A stretch of DNA of 64,000 bases, taken from assembly GCF_016595245.1 (NCBI RefSeq), contig NZ_JAENHM010000001.1:29417-93416 (forward strand), given 5' to 3'. Of this stretch, positions 18,422 to 28,794 are shown piece by piece. Both the position numbers and the translations under genes were made by a program. Position 1 is the first letter of the stretch. Every line of letters starts with the position of its first letter. The notes under the pieces are model-generated. The model was not told the DNA's origin. It searched no databases and worked only from the letters and a program-made list of their open reading frames with translations. This stretch comes from Azospirillum endophyticum (GTDB lineage: Bacteria > Pseudomonadota > Alphaproteobacteria > Azospirillales > Azospirillaceae).

Positions 18422-19233
18422 TGCCGGCCGAAGCCAACGCCGAAACTCTCGATTTCACCGCGACCGAGATCATGACGGTGGCGGCTAGCCGCCTGCTGAA
18501 AGACGGCACCGTCTGCTTCGTCGGCATCGGCCTGCCGTCGACCGCCGCCAACCTCGCCCGGCTGACCCATGCGCCGGACGTGGTGCTGATCTATGAATCC
18601 GGTCCGATCGGCGCCAAGCCGACGGTGCTGCCGCTGTCGATCGGCGACGGCGACCTCGCGCTGACCGCCGACACCGTGGTCGGCACGCCGGAGATCTTCC
18701 GCTACTGGCTGCAGGGCGGGCGGATCGATGTCGGCTTCCTCGGCGCTGCCCAGGTCGACCGCTTCGCCAACATCAACACCACCGTCATCGGCCCCTACGA
18801 CACGCCCAAGGTGCGGCTGCCCGGTGCCGGCGGGGCGCCGGAGATCGCCTCCCAGGCCAAGGAGGTCTTCATCGTCCTGAAGCAGAGCCCGAAGGCCTTC
18901 GTCGCCAAGCTGCCCTTCGTCACCTCGGCGGGCTATCTCGACGGCGGCGACGCGCGGGCCAGGGCCGGCATCCCCGGCGCCGGGCCGACCGCGGTCATCA
19001 CCGATCTCGGCATCCTCACCCCCGACCCGGTGACCAAGGAACTGACCCTGACCAGCATCCATCCCGGCGTGACGGTGGAGCAGGTGAAGGCGGCCACCGG
19101 CTGGGAGCTGAAGATCGCGCCCGACCTGAAGACGACCGAGATCCCGGACGCCGGCGCGCTGGCCGCGCTGCGCGACCTCCAGGCCCGCACCGCCGCCGCC
19201 CACGGCCAAGCCGGTGGCGGCGGGGAAGGATGA
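18421..19233 (+). CDS. pcaJ: 3-oxoadipate CoA-transferase, subunit B
   Basis: Beta subunit, 270 residues, carrying the catalytic glutamate in IYESGPIG (Glu59). Other family motifs are [15 protein letters not shown] and [20 protein letters not shown]. It begins within the pcaI stop, so equal amounts of both subunits are expected. It ends four bases before the pcaF ATG. The C-terminus is Ala/Gly-rich. Confidence 0.93.
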   Translation: MPAEANAETLDFTATEIMTVAASRLLKDGTVCFVGIGLPSTAANLARLTHAPDVVLIYESGPIGAKPTVLPLSIGDGDLALTADTVVGTPEIFRYWLQGGRIDVGFLGAAQVDRFANINTTVIGPYDTPKVRLPGAGGAPEIASQAKEVFIVLKQSPKAFVAKLPFVTSAGYLDGGDARARAGIPGAGPTAVITDLGILTPDPVTKELTLTSIHPGVTVEQVKAATGWELKIAPDLKTTEIPDAGALAALRDLQARTAAAHGQAGGGGEG

Positions 19234-19237
19234 CATC

Positions 19238-20437
<1,200 letters not shown>

Positions 20438-20450
20438 CCGTCAACGTTAG

Positions 20451-20558
20451 ACCCCCACCTATCCTCCCCCACTGGGTGGGGGAGGGACTGCCGCCGCCCT
20501 CCCAGACAAGCGCTTGTCCCCTCCCCCGCGAGAGCGGGGGAGGGTTAGGGTGGGGGCA
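20451..20558. repeat. GC-rich palindromic repeat between pcaF and pcaD
   Basis: Starts ACCCCCACCTATCCTCCCCC and ends GGGGGAGGGTTAGGGTGGGG, with inner stems CCCCCACTGGGTGGGGG and CTCCCCCGCGAGAGCGGGGG. This closely matches the aapJ-aapQ element at 4481, which makes two subtypes of the family (CCCCCACC ends and CCCCCTCACC ends). It splits the otherwise tight pca operon. Confidence 0.8.
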
Positions 20559-20603
20559 CCGTCAGCCGATACCTGACCAGAACAACAACCACAGGCGGGC
20601 CCC

Positions 20604-21401
20604 ATGCCCTTCATCGAAGCCGCCGGCATCACCCAGCATTACGACCTGACCGGCCCGGCCGACGCGCCGGTGCTGCTGTTCGCCAACTCGATCGGCACCA
20701 GCTTCCACATCTGGGACGCCGTGGTGCCCCACCTGTCGCAGCGCTACCGCATCCTGCGCTACGACATGCGCGGCCACGGCCTGACCCAGGTGACGCCGGT
20801 GACGGAAGCGTCCGGCTACAGCATGGACCTGCTGGCCGACGACGCCGCCGGCCTGCTCGACGCCCTCGGCATCGCGCGGGCCCATGTCTGCGGCCTGTCG
20901 ATCGGCGGCATGATGGCCCAGCGCCTCGCCGTCAAGGCGCCGGCCCGCGTGCATGGCCTGATCCTGTGCGACACCGCCGGCGTCATCGGCCCGCAATCGA
21001 TCTGGGCCGACCGCATCGCCGCCATCCGCGCCCGCGGCATGACCGCGATTTCCGACGGGGTGATGGCCCGCTGGTTCACGCAAGGGTTCCGCGACGGCCG
21101 GCCCGACCAGATCCGCGGCTACACCGCCATGGTCGCCCGCACCACCGAGGACGGCTATGTCGGCTGTTCCATGGCGATCCGCGACGCCGACCTGCGCGCC
21201 GCCAACGCCGCCATCGCCGCCCCCACCTTGGTGATCTGCGGCGCGGAGGACGTGGCGACCCCGCCCGGCGTCGCCCGCGAACTGGCCGCCGGCATCCCCG
21301 GCGCCCGCTTCGAACTGCTGCCCGGCGCCGCCCACATCCCCGGCGTCGAGAAGCCGGCGGAACTGGCCGCCCTGATCGATGGCTTCCTGGGGGATCTGTG
21401 A
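20604..21401 (+). CDS. pcaD: 3-oxoadipate enol-lactonase
   Basis: Alpha/beta hydrolase that opens beta-ketoadipate enol-lactone to beta-ketoadipate. The 265-residue protein has the nucleophile elbow CGLSIGGMMA (Ser99), an oxyanion region near FANSIGTSFHIWD, RYDMRGHGLT after strand 4 and a C-terminal His in GAAHIPGVEKP. Its stop overlaps the pcaC start. PcaD and PcaC are fused in some bacteria; here they are separate but coupled. Confidence 0.93.
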   Translation: MPFIEAAGITQHYDLTGPADAPVLLFANSIGTSFHIWDAVVPHLSQRYRILRYDMRGHGLTQVTPVTEASGYSMDLLADDAAGLLDALGIARAHVCGLSIGGMMAQRLAVKAPARVHGLILCDTAGVIGPQSIWADRIAAIRARGMTAISDGVMARWFTQGFRDGRPDQIRGYTAMVARTTEDGYVGCSMAIRDADLRAANAAIAAPTLVICGAEDVATPPGVARELAAGIPGARFELLPGAAHIPGVEKPAELAALIDGFLGDL

Positions 21402-21814
21402 TGGCCGACCGTGAAATAAAGGATAAGGACCTCTACGACCGCGGCATGGCGGTGCGCCGTTCGGTCCTGGGCGACGCCCATGTCGACCGCTCGCTGGAGC
21501 GCGCCACCGATTTCGACGCCGATTTCCAGGAATTCATCACCAAGACCGCCTGGGGCCAGATCTGGACCCGGCCGGGGCTGGACATCCGGACACGCAGCAT
21601 GCTGACCATCGCCATGCTGGCGGCGCTCGGCAAGGACGGCGAGTTGAAGCTGCACATCCGCGCCACCCGCAACACCGGCGTCACCCGCGCCGAGGTGAAG
21701 GAAATCCTGATGCAGGCCGCCGTCTATGCCGGCGTCCCGGCCGGAAACCACGCCATCGCGCTGGCCCGCGCCGTCTACGCCGAGATGGATGAAGAGGACG
21801 CGAAGAAGGGGTGA
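21401..21814 (+). CDS. pcaC: 4-carboxymuconolactone decarboxylase
   Basis: Small 137-residue enzyme that converts gamma-carboxymuconolactone to beta-ketoadipate enol-lactone. The CMD-fold signature is clear: RSMLTIAMLAALGKDGELKL, then HIRATRNTGVTRAEVKEIL and AVYAGVPAGNHAIALARAVY. It begins in the pcaD stop codon and runs into pcaB. The length matches the single-domain PcaC. Confidence 0.94.
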   Translation: MADREIKDKDLYDRGMAVRRSVLGDAHVDRSLERATDFDADFQEFITKTAWGQIWTRPGLDIRTRSMLTIAMLAALGKDGELKLHIRATRNTGVTRAEVKEILMQAAVYAGVPAGNHAIALARAVYAEMDEEDAKKG

Positions 21815-21819
21815 AGCCC

Positions 21820-23217
21820 ATGACCGACCCTCGTTCCGACAATCGCACCGCCACCCCTTGGGCCGACCCGCTGCTCGACCCGCTCTTCACCACCGACGCG
21901 GCGGCCGACGCTTTCTCCCCCGCGGCACGGCTACAGGGCATGCTCGATTTCGAGGCGGCGCTGGCGCGGGCGGAGGCGGCGGTCGGCGTCATCCCCTCCC
22001 ATGCCGTCGCCGCCATCGAGGCGGCCTGCAAGGCCGGGCTTTACCGCCTCGACGCGCTGGGGGCGGAAGCGGCGCTGGCCGGCAACACCGCCATCCCGAT
22101 GGTCAAGCACCTGACCCGCAGGGTGAAGGCCGCCGACGAGGAATCCTCCCGCTACGTCCATTGGGGCGCCACCAGCCAGGACGCCATGGACAGCGGACTG
22201 ATGCTGCAACTGCGCCGCTTCCTCGACGCCCTCGACGCCGATCTGGCGGCCCTCGCCGACGGCCTGGCCGACCTCGCCGACCGCCACCGTGCCACGCCGA
22301 TGGTCGCCCGCACCTGGCTTCAGCACGCCCTGCCCACCACCTTCGGCCTGAAGGCCGCCGGCTGGCTCGACGCGCTGGGCCGCGACCGCCAGCGCATCGC
22401 CGCCGCCCGTGCCCGCCTCGCCCTGCAATTCGGCGGTGCCGCCGGCACGCTGGCCGCGCTCGGTGATGCCGGCCCGGCGGTGGCGGAGGCGCTGGCAGCG
22501 GAACTGGACCTCCCCTTGCCCGCCCTGCCCTGGCACGCCAGCCGCGACCGTGTCACCGAACCGGCTTCGGCGCTCGGCATCCTCGCCGGCACGCTGGGCA
22601 CGCTCGGCCGCGACATCTCGCTGATGATGCAGATGGAAGTGGGCGAGGCGTTCGAACCGGCCGGCCCCGGCCGCGGCGGCTCCTCCACCATGCCGCACAA
22701 GCGCAACCCGGTGTCCTGCGCCGTCCTGCTCTCCGCCGCGATCCGCGCCCCGGCGCTGGTCGGCGGGCTGCTGGCGGCGCAGGTGCAGGAGCATGAGCGC
22801 GGCCTTGGCGGCTGGCATGCCGAATGGCAAGCGCTGCCCGACCTCTGCCGCCTCGCCGCCGGGGCCGCCCGCCATGCCCGCGAGACCGTCGCCGGCCTGA
22901 CCGTCGACGCCGAGCGCATGCGGGCCAACCTGGACCTGACCCGCGGCCTGATCCTGGCAGAGGCCGTCACCATGGCGCTCGGCGACCGCATGGGCCGCAT
23001 GGCCGCCCATTCCCGCGTCGCCGAAGCCAGCCGCCGCGCCGCCGAAGCCGCCCGTCCGTTGCGCGACGTGCTGGCCGAGGATGCCGAGGTGATGCAGGCG
23101 CTGGGCGCCGACGGTCTCGACCGCCTGTTCAACCCGCTGCGCTACACCGGTTCCGCCGGCCATTTCATCGAGCGCGTTCTGACGGACCATAGAGGCGCAA
23201 AGCGTCAGCAGGACTGA
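21820..23217 (+). CDS. pcaB: 3-carboxy-cis,cis-muconate cycloisomerase
   Basis: Fumarase/aspartase-superfamily enzyme that lactonises beta-carboxymuconate. The 465-residue chain has VHWGATSQDAMDSGLMLQLR, RTWLQHALPTTFGLKAAGWL and the superfamily signature GGSSTMPHKRNPVSC. The ATG at 21820 is preferred; a GTG at 21811 that overlaps the pcaC stop is nearly as likely and sits closer to GAAGAAGG. It is followed by 126 bases before pcaH. Confidence 0.93.
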   Translation: MTDPRSDNRTATPWADPLLDPLFTTDAAADAFSPAARLQGMLDFEAALARAEAAVGVIPSHAVAAIEAACKAGLYRLDALGAEAALAGNTAIPMVKHLTRRVKAADEESSRYVHWGATSQDAMDSGLMLQLRRFLDALDADLAALADGLADLADRHRATPMVARTWLQHALPTTFGLKAAGWLDALGRDRQRIAAARARLALQFGGAAGTLAALGDAGPAVAEALAAELDLPLPALPWHASRDRVTEPASALGILAGTLGTLGRDISLMMQMEVGEAFEPAGPGRGGSSTMPHKRNPVSCAVLLSAAIRAPALVGGLLAAQVQEHERGLGGWHAEWQALPDLCRLAAGAARHARETVAGLTVDAERMRANLDLTRGLILAEAVTMALGDRMGRMAAHSRVAEASRRAAEAARPLRDVLAEDAEVMQALGADGLDRLFNPLRYTGSAGHFIERVLTDHRGAKRQQD

Positions 23218-23343
23218 AAGTCCGAAAAGTGAACCATCGCGGTCCAGTCTTCGCATTTCTGAAAAATGGACCAGAGGTCCATAATGAACCCAACAGGCCG
23301 CTCAAGGCCGGATCCCTGCAATTTTCCAAGGAGGCGTCCCGAG

Positions 23344-24066
23344 ATGGACACGGTCGTTCACGAGACGGAGGGCGATTTCGGCCCCCGCGACTGGGCACAG
23401 CACCCGCCCTACCTGTCGCCGCTCTACAAATCGACGGTGCTGCGCTCGCCGCGCAAGCCGCTGATCCCGATGAAGCAGGGCCTGTCGGTGCGCAGCGGCC
23501 CGGTCTTCGGCCAGGACAGCCTCGATCCGCTCGACCACGACCTGACGAAGAATGGCCGCGTCAACGGCGAGCCGATCGGCGAGCGCATGATCGTCACCGG
23601 CCGCGTGCTGGACGAAAGCGGCCGGCCGGTGCCGCACACGCTGCTGGAGATCTGGCAGGCCAATGCCTGCGGCCGCTACGTCCACCGCTGGGACCAGCAT
23701 GATGCGCCACTCGACCCCAACTTCTTCGGGGCCGGCCGCTGCCTCACCGACGCCGAAGGCCGCTATCGCTTCACCACGATCAAGCCCGGCGCCTATCCCT
23801 GGGGCAACCACCACAACGCCTGGCGCCCGGCCCACATCCATTTCTCGCTGTTCGGGCCGTCCTTCCTGACCCGGCTGGTGACCCAGATGTATTTCCCGGG
23901 CGATCCGCTGCTGCCGCTCGACCCCATCTACAACGGGGTACCGGAAGGCGCGCGCGAGCTGCTGGTCTCGCGCTTCTCCATCGACGTGACCGAGCCGGTG
24001 TGGGCGCTCGGCTACGAGTTCGACATCGTCCTGCGCGGACGCCAAGCCACGCCGATGGAAGGCTGA
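23344..24066 (+). CDS. pcaH: Protocatechuate 3,4-dioxygenase, beta subunit
   Basis: Subunit carrying the non-haem Fe(III) site of the ring-cleaving dioxygenase. The 240-residue protein has the intradiol-dioxygenase fold with GRVLDESGRPVPHTLLEIWQ. The iron ligands Tyr, Tyr, His, His are visible in CGRYVHRWDQ, GAYPWGNHHN and RPAHIHFSLFG. The start at 23344 has AAGGAGG about 10 bases upstream; an ATG at 23266 has none. It lies five bases before pcaG. Confidence 0.95.
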   Translation: MDTVVHETEGDFGPRDWAQHPPYLSPLYKSTVLRSPRKPLIPMKQGLSVRSGPVFGQDSLDPLDHDLTKNGRVNGEPIGERMIVTGRVLDESGRPVPHTLLEIWQANACGRYVHRWDQHDAPLDPNFFGAGRCLTDAEGRYRFTTIKPGAYPWGNHHNAWRPAHIHFSLFGPSFLTRLVTQMYFPGDPLLPLDPIYNGVPEGARELLVSRFSIDVTEPVWALGYEFDIVLRGRQATPMEG

Positions 24067-24071
24067 CCCTC

Positions 24072-24629
24072 ATGAGCCAGATGCTGAAACAGACCCCGTC
24101 CCAGACCGTCGGTCCCTATTTCGCCTATGCCTGGACGCCGGAACTCTACGGCCGCCGCCCGCTGGCGACCAACCGGCTGGCCACCCGCGACATGCCGGGC
24201 GAGCACATCCGCATCGAAGGAACCGTCCATGACGGCGAGGGCCAGATCGTCCGCGACTGCGTGGTGGAGATCTGGCAGGCCGGCGCCGACGGCCGCCACG
24301 CCCCCGGTGCCGCCGGCTTCGGCCGCTGCGGCACCGACGACCAGGGCCGTTATTTCTTCGACACGGTGAAGCCCGGCGCCTGCGACGAGGGTCACGCCCC
24401 ACACATCGCGGTCGCCGTCTTCGCCCGCGGCATGCTGAGCCACGCTTTCACCCGCCTGCACTTCTCCGACGAGACGGCGGCGAATGCGGCGGATCCGGTG
24501 CTGGCGACCGTCCCGGCCGACCGCCGCGACACCCTGATCGCGAAGCGCGCCGAGGTACCCGGCGGCGTGGTCTACCGCTTCGACATCCACATCCAGGGCG
24601 AACGGGAGACGGTGTTCTTCGACTGCTGA
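24072..24629 (+). CDS. pcaG: Protocatechuate 3,4-dioxygenase, alpha subunit
   Basis: Partner subunit of PcaH, 185 residues, with TPSQTVGPYFAYAWTPE at the N-terminus and DCVVEIWQAGADGRH, FGRCGTDDQGRYFFDTVKPG and RLHFSDE further on. As is normal for PcaG, the iron-ligand set of PcaH is absent. It ends the pca operon, and a strong hairpin follows at 24661. Confidence 0.95.
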   Translation: MSQMLKQTPSQTVGPYFAYAWTPELYGRRPLATNRLATRDMPGEHIRIEGTVHDGEGQIVRDCVVEIWQAGADGRHAPGAAGFGRCGTDDQGRYFFDTVKPGACDEGHAPHIAVAVFARGMLSHAFTRLHFSDETAANAADPVLATVPADRRDTLIAKRAEVPGGVVYRFDIHIQGERETVFFDC

Positions 24630-24660
24630 AGCAAGTCCGGGAAGCAGCCCAAAAGACGAA

Positions 24661-24691
24661 GGGGGCGGACCGGTCGTCCCGGTCCGCCCCC
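24661..24691. terminator. Bidirectional terminator between pcaG and dctP
   Basis: Perfect 12-base-pair stem GGGGGCGGACCG / CGGTCCGCCCCC with a seven-base loop. It lies between two convergent operons, 31 bases after the pcaG stop and 30 before the dctP stop. There is no clear U-tract on either side, so strength is uncertain. Confidence 0.75.
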
Positions 24692-24721
24692 CTGCACCCT
24701 CACGGGTATGCGTCGCCTTAA

Positions 24722-25741
24722 TTACTTGCGGGCGGCGGCGATGGCGGCCTGCAGGTCCTTCAGCACCTCGGCACCGCCGTCGGCGGCGTACTTGTCGAAG
24801 GCCGGCTTGACCATCTCGCGCATGCGCTCCAGCTCGGCCGGGCTCAGCTCGTTGATCTGCATGCCCTTCTCCTTCAGGTAGGCCACGCTCTGGGCCGACG
24901 CCTCGCGGCTGTCCTTGCGCTCGAAGTCGCGCGAGGCGACGGCGGCGTCCTTGAGGATCTTCTTCTCGTCCGCCGACAGGCCGTCCCACCAGCGCTTGCT
25001 GGCCAGCATGATCCACGGGCTGTAGACGTGGCGGGAGATCGTCAGGTACTTCTGCACTTCATAGAACTTGGACGACTGGATGGTGGTGACCGGGTTCTCC
25101 TGGCCGTCGACCGTGCCGGTCTCCATCGCCGTGAACAGTTCGGAGAAGGCCAGCGGCACCGCGTTGGCGCCGAAGCTGTTGAACATGTCGATGTAGACCG
25201 GGTTCTGCATCACCCGCAGCTTGATGCCGCCCATGTCCTCGACCTTGGTGATCGGCCGCTTGCTGTTGGTCAGGTTGCGGAAACCGTTCTCCCAATAGAC
25301 CAGCCCGACCAGCCCCTTGTCGTCCAGCGCCTTCATCAGCTTCTCGCCGAACGGGCCGTCGAGGACGGCATCCGCCTCCTTCTCGTTGTTGAACAGGAAG
25401 GGCAGGTCGTAGACGCCGAAATCCTTGACGACGCCGACCAGGGTGGCGGTGGAGCCCACCATCATCTCCTGCGCGCCGCCGATCAGGGTGTTCTGCATCT
25501 GCATGTCGCTGCCGAGGCTGCTGTCGCCGAAGCCCTTCACCTTCAGCTTGCCGCCGCTGCGCTTGGACACCTCCTCGACGAAGAACTTGACGGCGCGGCC
25601 CTGGTTACTGTTCTCCGACAGGCCGTAGCCGAAGCGGATGATGCGGGACTTCACGTCCTGGGCAGAGGCGGTCGTGGCGGCGGCGACCGGAGCCAGCAGG
25701 GCGGCGGCGATGCCGGTGGCGAGCAGCAGTTTGCGGAACAT
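24722..25741 (-). CDS. dctP: TRAP transporter, periplasmic binding protein DctP
   Basis: Binding protein of 339 residues. A signal peptide (MFRKLLLATGIAAALLAPVA, cleavage near ASAQD) leads to the DctP fold. The family signature GIKLRVMQNPVYIDMFNSFG includes the Arg that binds the substrate carboxylate, and ETGTVDGQENP follows. It is last in gntK-dctQ-dctM-dctP. The adjacent gluconokinase points to gluconate or a similar sugar acid as the cargo. Confidence 0.9.
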   Translation of the reverse strand: MFRKLLLATGIAAALLAPVAAATTASAQDVKSRIIRFGYGLSENSNQGRAVKFFVEEVSKRSGGKLKVKGFGDSSLGSDMQMQNTLIGGAQEMMVGSTATLVGVVKDFGVYDLPFLFNNEKEADAVLDGPFGEKLMKALDDKGLVGLVYWENGFRNLTNSKRPITKVEDMGGIKLRVMQNPVYIDMFNSFGANAVPLAFSELFTAMETGTVDGQENPVTTIQSSKFYEVQKYLTISRHVYSPWIMLASKRWWDGLSADEKKILKDAAVASRDFERKDSREASAQSVAYLKEKGMQINELSPAELERMREMVKPAFDKYAADGGAEVLKDLQAAIAAARK

Positions 25742-25795
25742 GGTGTCGGTCTCCCTTAACCGTCTGGTGTTTCGTTGTGTTTGATCTTGTAGGCG

Positions 25796-27073
25796 TCAGT
25801 GGAAGATGTGCAGCGGCACGGTGACGATCTCCGGCACGGCGATCAGCAGCCCGACCAGCACGATGTAGGTCAAAAGGAAGGGCCAGATGCCCTTGGTGGC
25901 GCTTTCCAGCGAGATGCGGGCGACGCCGCACACCACGTTCAGCACCGTGCAGACCGGCGGATGGATCAGGCCCAGCGTGCCGATCAGCACGAACATCACG
26001 CCGAAATAGGTCGGGTCGATGCCGGCCTTGATCGCCAGCGGGGTCAGCACCGGACCCAGCACCAGGATGGTCGGCGTCAGGTCCATCACCGTGCCGACGG
26101 CCAGCAGCAGGACGGCGATGGCCAGCATCAACATCTTGGGATGGCTCATCAGCGGGGCCAGCAGCTCGGTCATCTGCTGCGGCAGGTCGGCCAGCGTCAC
26201 CATGTAGGACGACACCAGCGCGGCGGCGCACAGGAACATGACCGTGCTGGTGGTGCGCGCCGCCTGGACCAGCAGCGGCACCAGCTGCGGCAGCGTGACC
26301 TGGCGGTAGACGAACAGCGCCACCAGCAGCGAATAGACGGCGGCGACCACCGCGGCCTCGGTCGGCGTGAAGATGCCGCCGCGCAGGCCGCCGATGATGA
26401 TGACCGGCAGGGCCAAGGCCCAGATGCCGTCGATCAGCGCCTTCACCCGTTCCCGCCCGCTCGCCTTGGGCTGCAGCTTCACCGTCATGTCGCGGACGAC
26501 GAAGATCCAGGCGCCGATCAGGCCCAGCCCCATCAGCAGGCCGGGGACGATGCCGCCCATGAACAGCGCGCTGATCGAGGTGTTGGTGGTCACGCCGAAG
26601 ATGATGAAGGGCATGCTGGGCGGGATGATCGGGGCGATGATGCCGCCCGACGCGATCAGGCCGGCGGCGCGCGGCACCGGATAGCCGTGGTCGCGCATCA
26701 TCGGGATCAGCAGCGTGGCGAGCGCCGCGGTATCGGCGATGGCCGAGCCCGACAGGCTGGCCAGCATCACCGACGCGCCGATGGTGACGTATCCCAGCCC
26801 GCCCTTGATGTGGCCGACCAGGCTGACCGCCAGGTTGATGATGCGCTGGGAGATGCCGCCGGCATTCATCAGCTCGCCGGCCAGGATGAAGAAGGGCACC
26901 GCCATCAGCGGATAGTTGTCGGCGCCGTTCAGCATGTTCTGGGCGACCAGCTGGGCGTCGAAGAAGTCCAGATGGACCATCAGCGCGACGCCGGTCAGAA
27001 TCAGCGCGAAGGCGATGGGCATGCCGAGCAGCATGAAGCCGAACAGCGAGCCCAGGAAAATGGTGAGCGTCAT
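25796..27073 (-). CDS. dctM: TRAP transporter, large permease DctM
   Basis: Large membrane subunit of 425 residues with about twelve hydrophobic helices. Family stretches are GMPIAFALILTGVALM, LMAVPFFILAGELMNAGGIS, GSAIADTAALATLLIPMM and IAPIIPPSMPFIIFGVTT. Translation from the ATG at 27073 gives the usual DctM N-terminus; a longer reading from 27184 adds an unrelated Pro-rich stretch that lies over the dctQ 3' end. It works with DctQ in sodium-driven uptake. Confidence 0.92.
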   Translation of the reverse strand: MTLTIFLGSLFGFMLLGMPIAFALILTGVALMVHLDFFDAQLVAQNMLNGADNYPLMAVPFFILAGELMNAGGISQRIINLAVSLVGHIKGGLGYVTIGASVMLASLSGSAIADTAALATLLIPMMRDHGYPVPRAAGLIASGGIIAPIIPPSMPFIIFGVTTNTSISALFMGGIVPGLLMGLGLIGAWIFVVRDMTVKLQPKASGRERVKALIDGIWALALPVIIIGGLRGGIFTPTEAAVVAAVYSLLVALFVYRQVTLPQLVPLLVQAARTTSTVMFLCAAALVSSYMVTLADLPQQMTELLAPLMSHPKMLMLAIAVLLLAVGTVMDLTPTILVLGPVLTPLAIKAGIDPTYFGVMFVLIGTLGLIHPPVCTVLNVVCGVARISLESATKGIWPFLLTYIVLVGLLIAVPEIVTVPLHIFH

Positions 27074-27113
27074 GGCGGCGTCTCCGTCCGCAGGAAGGTC
27101 GTCTGGGCTGGGC

Positions 27114-27701
27114 TCAATGCTTGACGGCGGCGGCGCCCGGCAGGCCGGCCGCCGGCTCCATCGGGGGGGCCACGGCGGGGCCATGCGACTCCGGATGGTC
27201 CATCATCGTGTCGGGGTTGCCGGGAATGCGGGCGCTGGGCTGGTTGGTGACGATCCGCCACAGGTTCGCCAGCACGATCAGCGCCATGGCGATGGCCGGG
27301 AAGAAGCCGGCCGCAGCGTAGATGGCCATGGGGAAGCGCAGGACGGTGGAGAAGGTCCCCATGCCGATCAGCAGCTGGATCCAGCTGCCCTGCACGAACA
27401 GATACAGGGCGTAGAGAACCATCAGATGCGAGATCACCGCGCAGGCCCGGCGGACCTTGAAAGGCAGACGGCTCTGCAGGATCTCCAGCCCGAGATGGCG
27501 CTGGTGGCGCAGCGCCACGGTGGCGCCGAGGAACACCAGCCAGACGAACATCAGCCGCGCGATCTCCTCCGCCGCGACGATGCCGCTGCTGAAGATGTAG
27601 CGCAGGACGACGTTGCTGAAGACGAGACCAACCATGATCGCCAGCATCAGCGCCATGATCCATTCGGTGATCCGCTCCAGCAGATCCGCCACGCTCTTCA
27701 T
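27114..27701 (-). CDS. dctQ: TRAP transporter, small permease DctQ
   Basis: Small membrane subunit of 195 residues with four helices, VVLRYIFSSGIVAAEEIARL (family motif R-Y-x-x-x...EE) and GATVALRHQRHLGLEIL. The hydrophilic C-terminal tail of about 40 residues (Pro/Ala/His-rich) is longer than usual. Its ATG overlaps the gntK TGA (ATGA at 27698-27701), so it is coupled to gluconokinase. Confidence 0.9.
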   Translation of the reverse strand: MKSVADLLERITEWIMALMLAIMVGLVFSNVVLRYIFSSGIVAAEEIARLMFVWLVFLGATVALRHQRHLGLEILQSRLPFKVRRACAVISHLMVLYALYLFVQGSWIQLLIGMGTFSTVLRFPMAIYAAAGFFPAIAMALIVLANLWRIVTNQPSARIPGNPDTMMDHPESHGPAVAPPMEPAAGLPGAAAVKH

Positions 27702-28402
27702 GCGTTCCCCCCGGCGGCGGAGCCGCCATTATTTGGCCCGGCGGCGGAGCCGCCATTATTCAGACCAGCGGCGGAGCCGCCATTATTGGTTCCGGTGACG
27801 CCGGTCTCTCCGGCTTCGCCGCCGGTCAGGCGGGCACAGGCGTCGGCGACGATCGCCGCGGCCGGCAGCGTCACCTCGTAGGACAGGACCGCCTCGTCGG
27901 CGCCGGGCATCTCCAGGTCGGCGAACTGGCTGTCGACCAGGGCCGTCGGCATGAAATGGGCGGTCCGCCCGCCCATCCGCGACACGATCAGCGCCTTGTC
28001 GCCATGGAGATGCAGGAAGATCACCCGCTTGGCCCCGCCGCGCAACCGGTCGCGGTAGCGCCGCTTCAGCGCCGAACAGGCGACCACCAGCCCGCGCCCC
28101 TCGCGGTCCGCCTCGGCGATGAAGCCGGCCAGCGTGCCCAGCCAGCCGTCGCGATCCTCGTCGGTCAGCGGAATGCCGGACGACATCTTGGCGATGTTGG
28201 CGGGGGGATGGTGCGCGTCGCCCTCGACGAAGCCAAGACCCAGCGCCAGCGCCAGGGTCTGGCCGACGCTGGACTTGCCGCAGCCGGCCACGCCCATCAC
28301 CACGACGATCGGCGGCGCGGCCGACGGTTCGGCGGCGGACGCTTCGGCACCCGCCGGCAGGGCGGCTCCAGGAAGGGGCGACGCGATGGGAGGACCGTTC
28401 AT
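27698..28402 (-). CDS. gntK: Gluconokinase
   Basis: Phosphorylates gluconate to 6-phosphogluconate, which enters the Entner-Doudoroff route. The 234-residue protein has an Ala/Pro-rich leader of about 30 residues, P-loop VMGVAGCGKSSVGQ, EGDAHHPPANIAKMSSGIPL, VVACSALKRRYRDRLR and MPTALVDSQFADLE, all GntK motifs. The C-terminus carries three 9-residue repeats (NNGGSAAG plus one variable residue) absent from usual gluconokinases. It is first in the operon and overlaps dctQ. LacI-type operators lie upstream. Confidence 0.93.
   Translation of the reverse strand: MNGPPIASPLPGAALPAGAEASAAEPSAAPPIVVVMGVAGCGKSSVGQTLALALGLGFVEGDAHHPPANIAKMSSGIPLTDEDRDGWLGTLAGFIAEADREGRGLVVACSALKRRYRDRLRGGAKRVIFLHLHGDKALIVSRMGGRTAHFMPTALVDSQFADLEMPGADEAVLSYEVTLPAAAIVADACARLTGGEAGETGVTGTNNGGSAAGLNNGGSAAGPNNGGSAAGGNA
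27713..27787. repeat. Three tandem 27-base repeats in the 3' end of gntK
   Basis: Copies begin at 27713, 27740 and 27767. Each contains GGCGGAGCCGCCATTATT, and the GGCGG/CCGCC part is itself palindromic. In frame they encode three copies of NNGGSAAG at the GntK C-terminus. The unit length (27, a multiple of three) keeps the frame open whatever the copy number. Confidence 0.9.
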
Positions 28403-28474
28403 GAGCCTGTGTTCCCGCTGTCCGGTACAGGGCGGCATCCGCGACCGGGATCGCGACAAGCCACGCACAAGGTT

Positions 28475-28490
28475 ATGTTAGCGCTATCAT
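28475..28490. promoter_or_regulatory. LacI-family operator near gntK
   Basis: ATGTTAGCGCTATCAT, a near-perfect palindrome centred on TAGCGCTA. It lies 73 bases upstream of the gntK start and shares its core with the perfect site at 28579. It is probably bound by the LacI-type regulator encoded at 28795. Confidence 0.7.
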
Positions 28491-28578
28491 ATTCGAGGCA
28501 CCCCGTTTAGAGTCAGCCGAGATCGGAAACCCTGGGAACCGCTGTACACGGATGACGTCGAAACGAGAGTTCGCTACT

Positions 28579-28590
28579 GTTAGCGCTAAC
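28579..28590. promoter_or_regulatory. LacI-family operator between gntK and the regulator gene
   Basis: GTTAGCGCTAAC, a perfect 12-base palindrome with the central CG typical of LacI/GntR-type sugar-acid repressors. It lies about 104 bases from the other copy, which is compatible with looping or with separate control of the two divergent genes. Confidence 0.75.
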
Positions 28591-28794
28591 CTCGATGCCC
28601 GTAAAGAGGTTTGTTCGAGGCACTGACAAACTTGTCGGCATGGCTTGTCGGCAGCGGCTTACCGGCGGGTGCGGCGGACTGTGGAGGAAGGCTCCGCGGG
28701 ACTGGCGGCTCCGCCCGGTCGTGCTACACAATGCCACCCACCATCCCGCGCGCACCTCGATGGCGGCGGCCGGACTCGGAAGGACACCTCTCCT

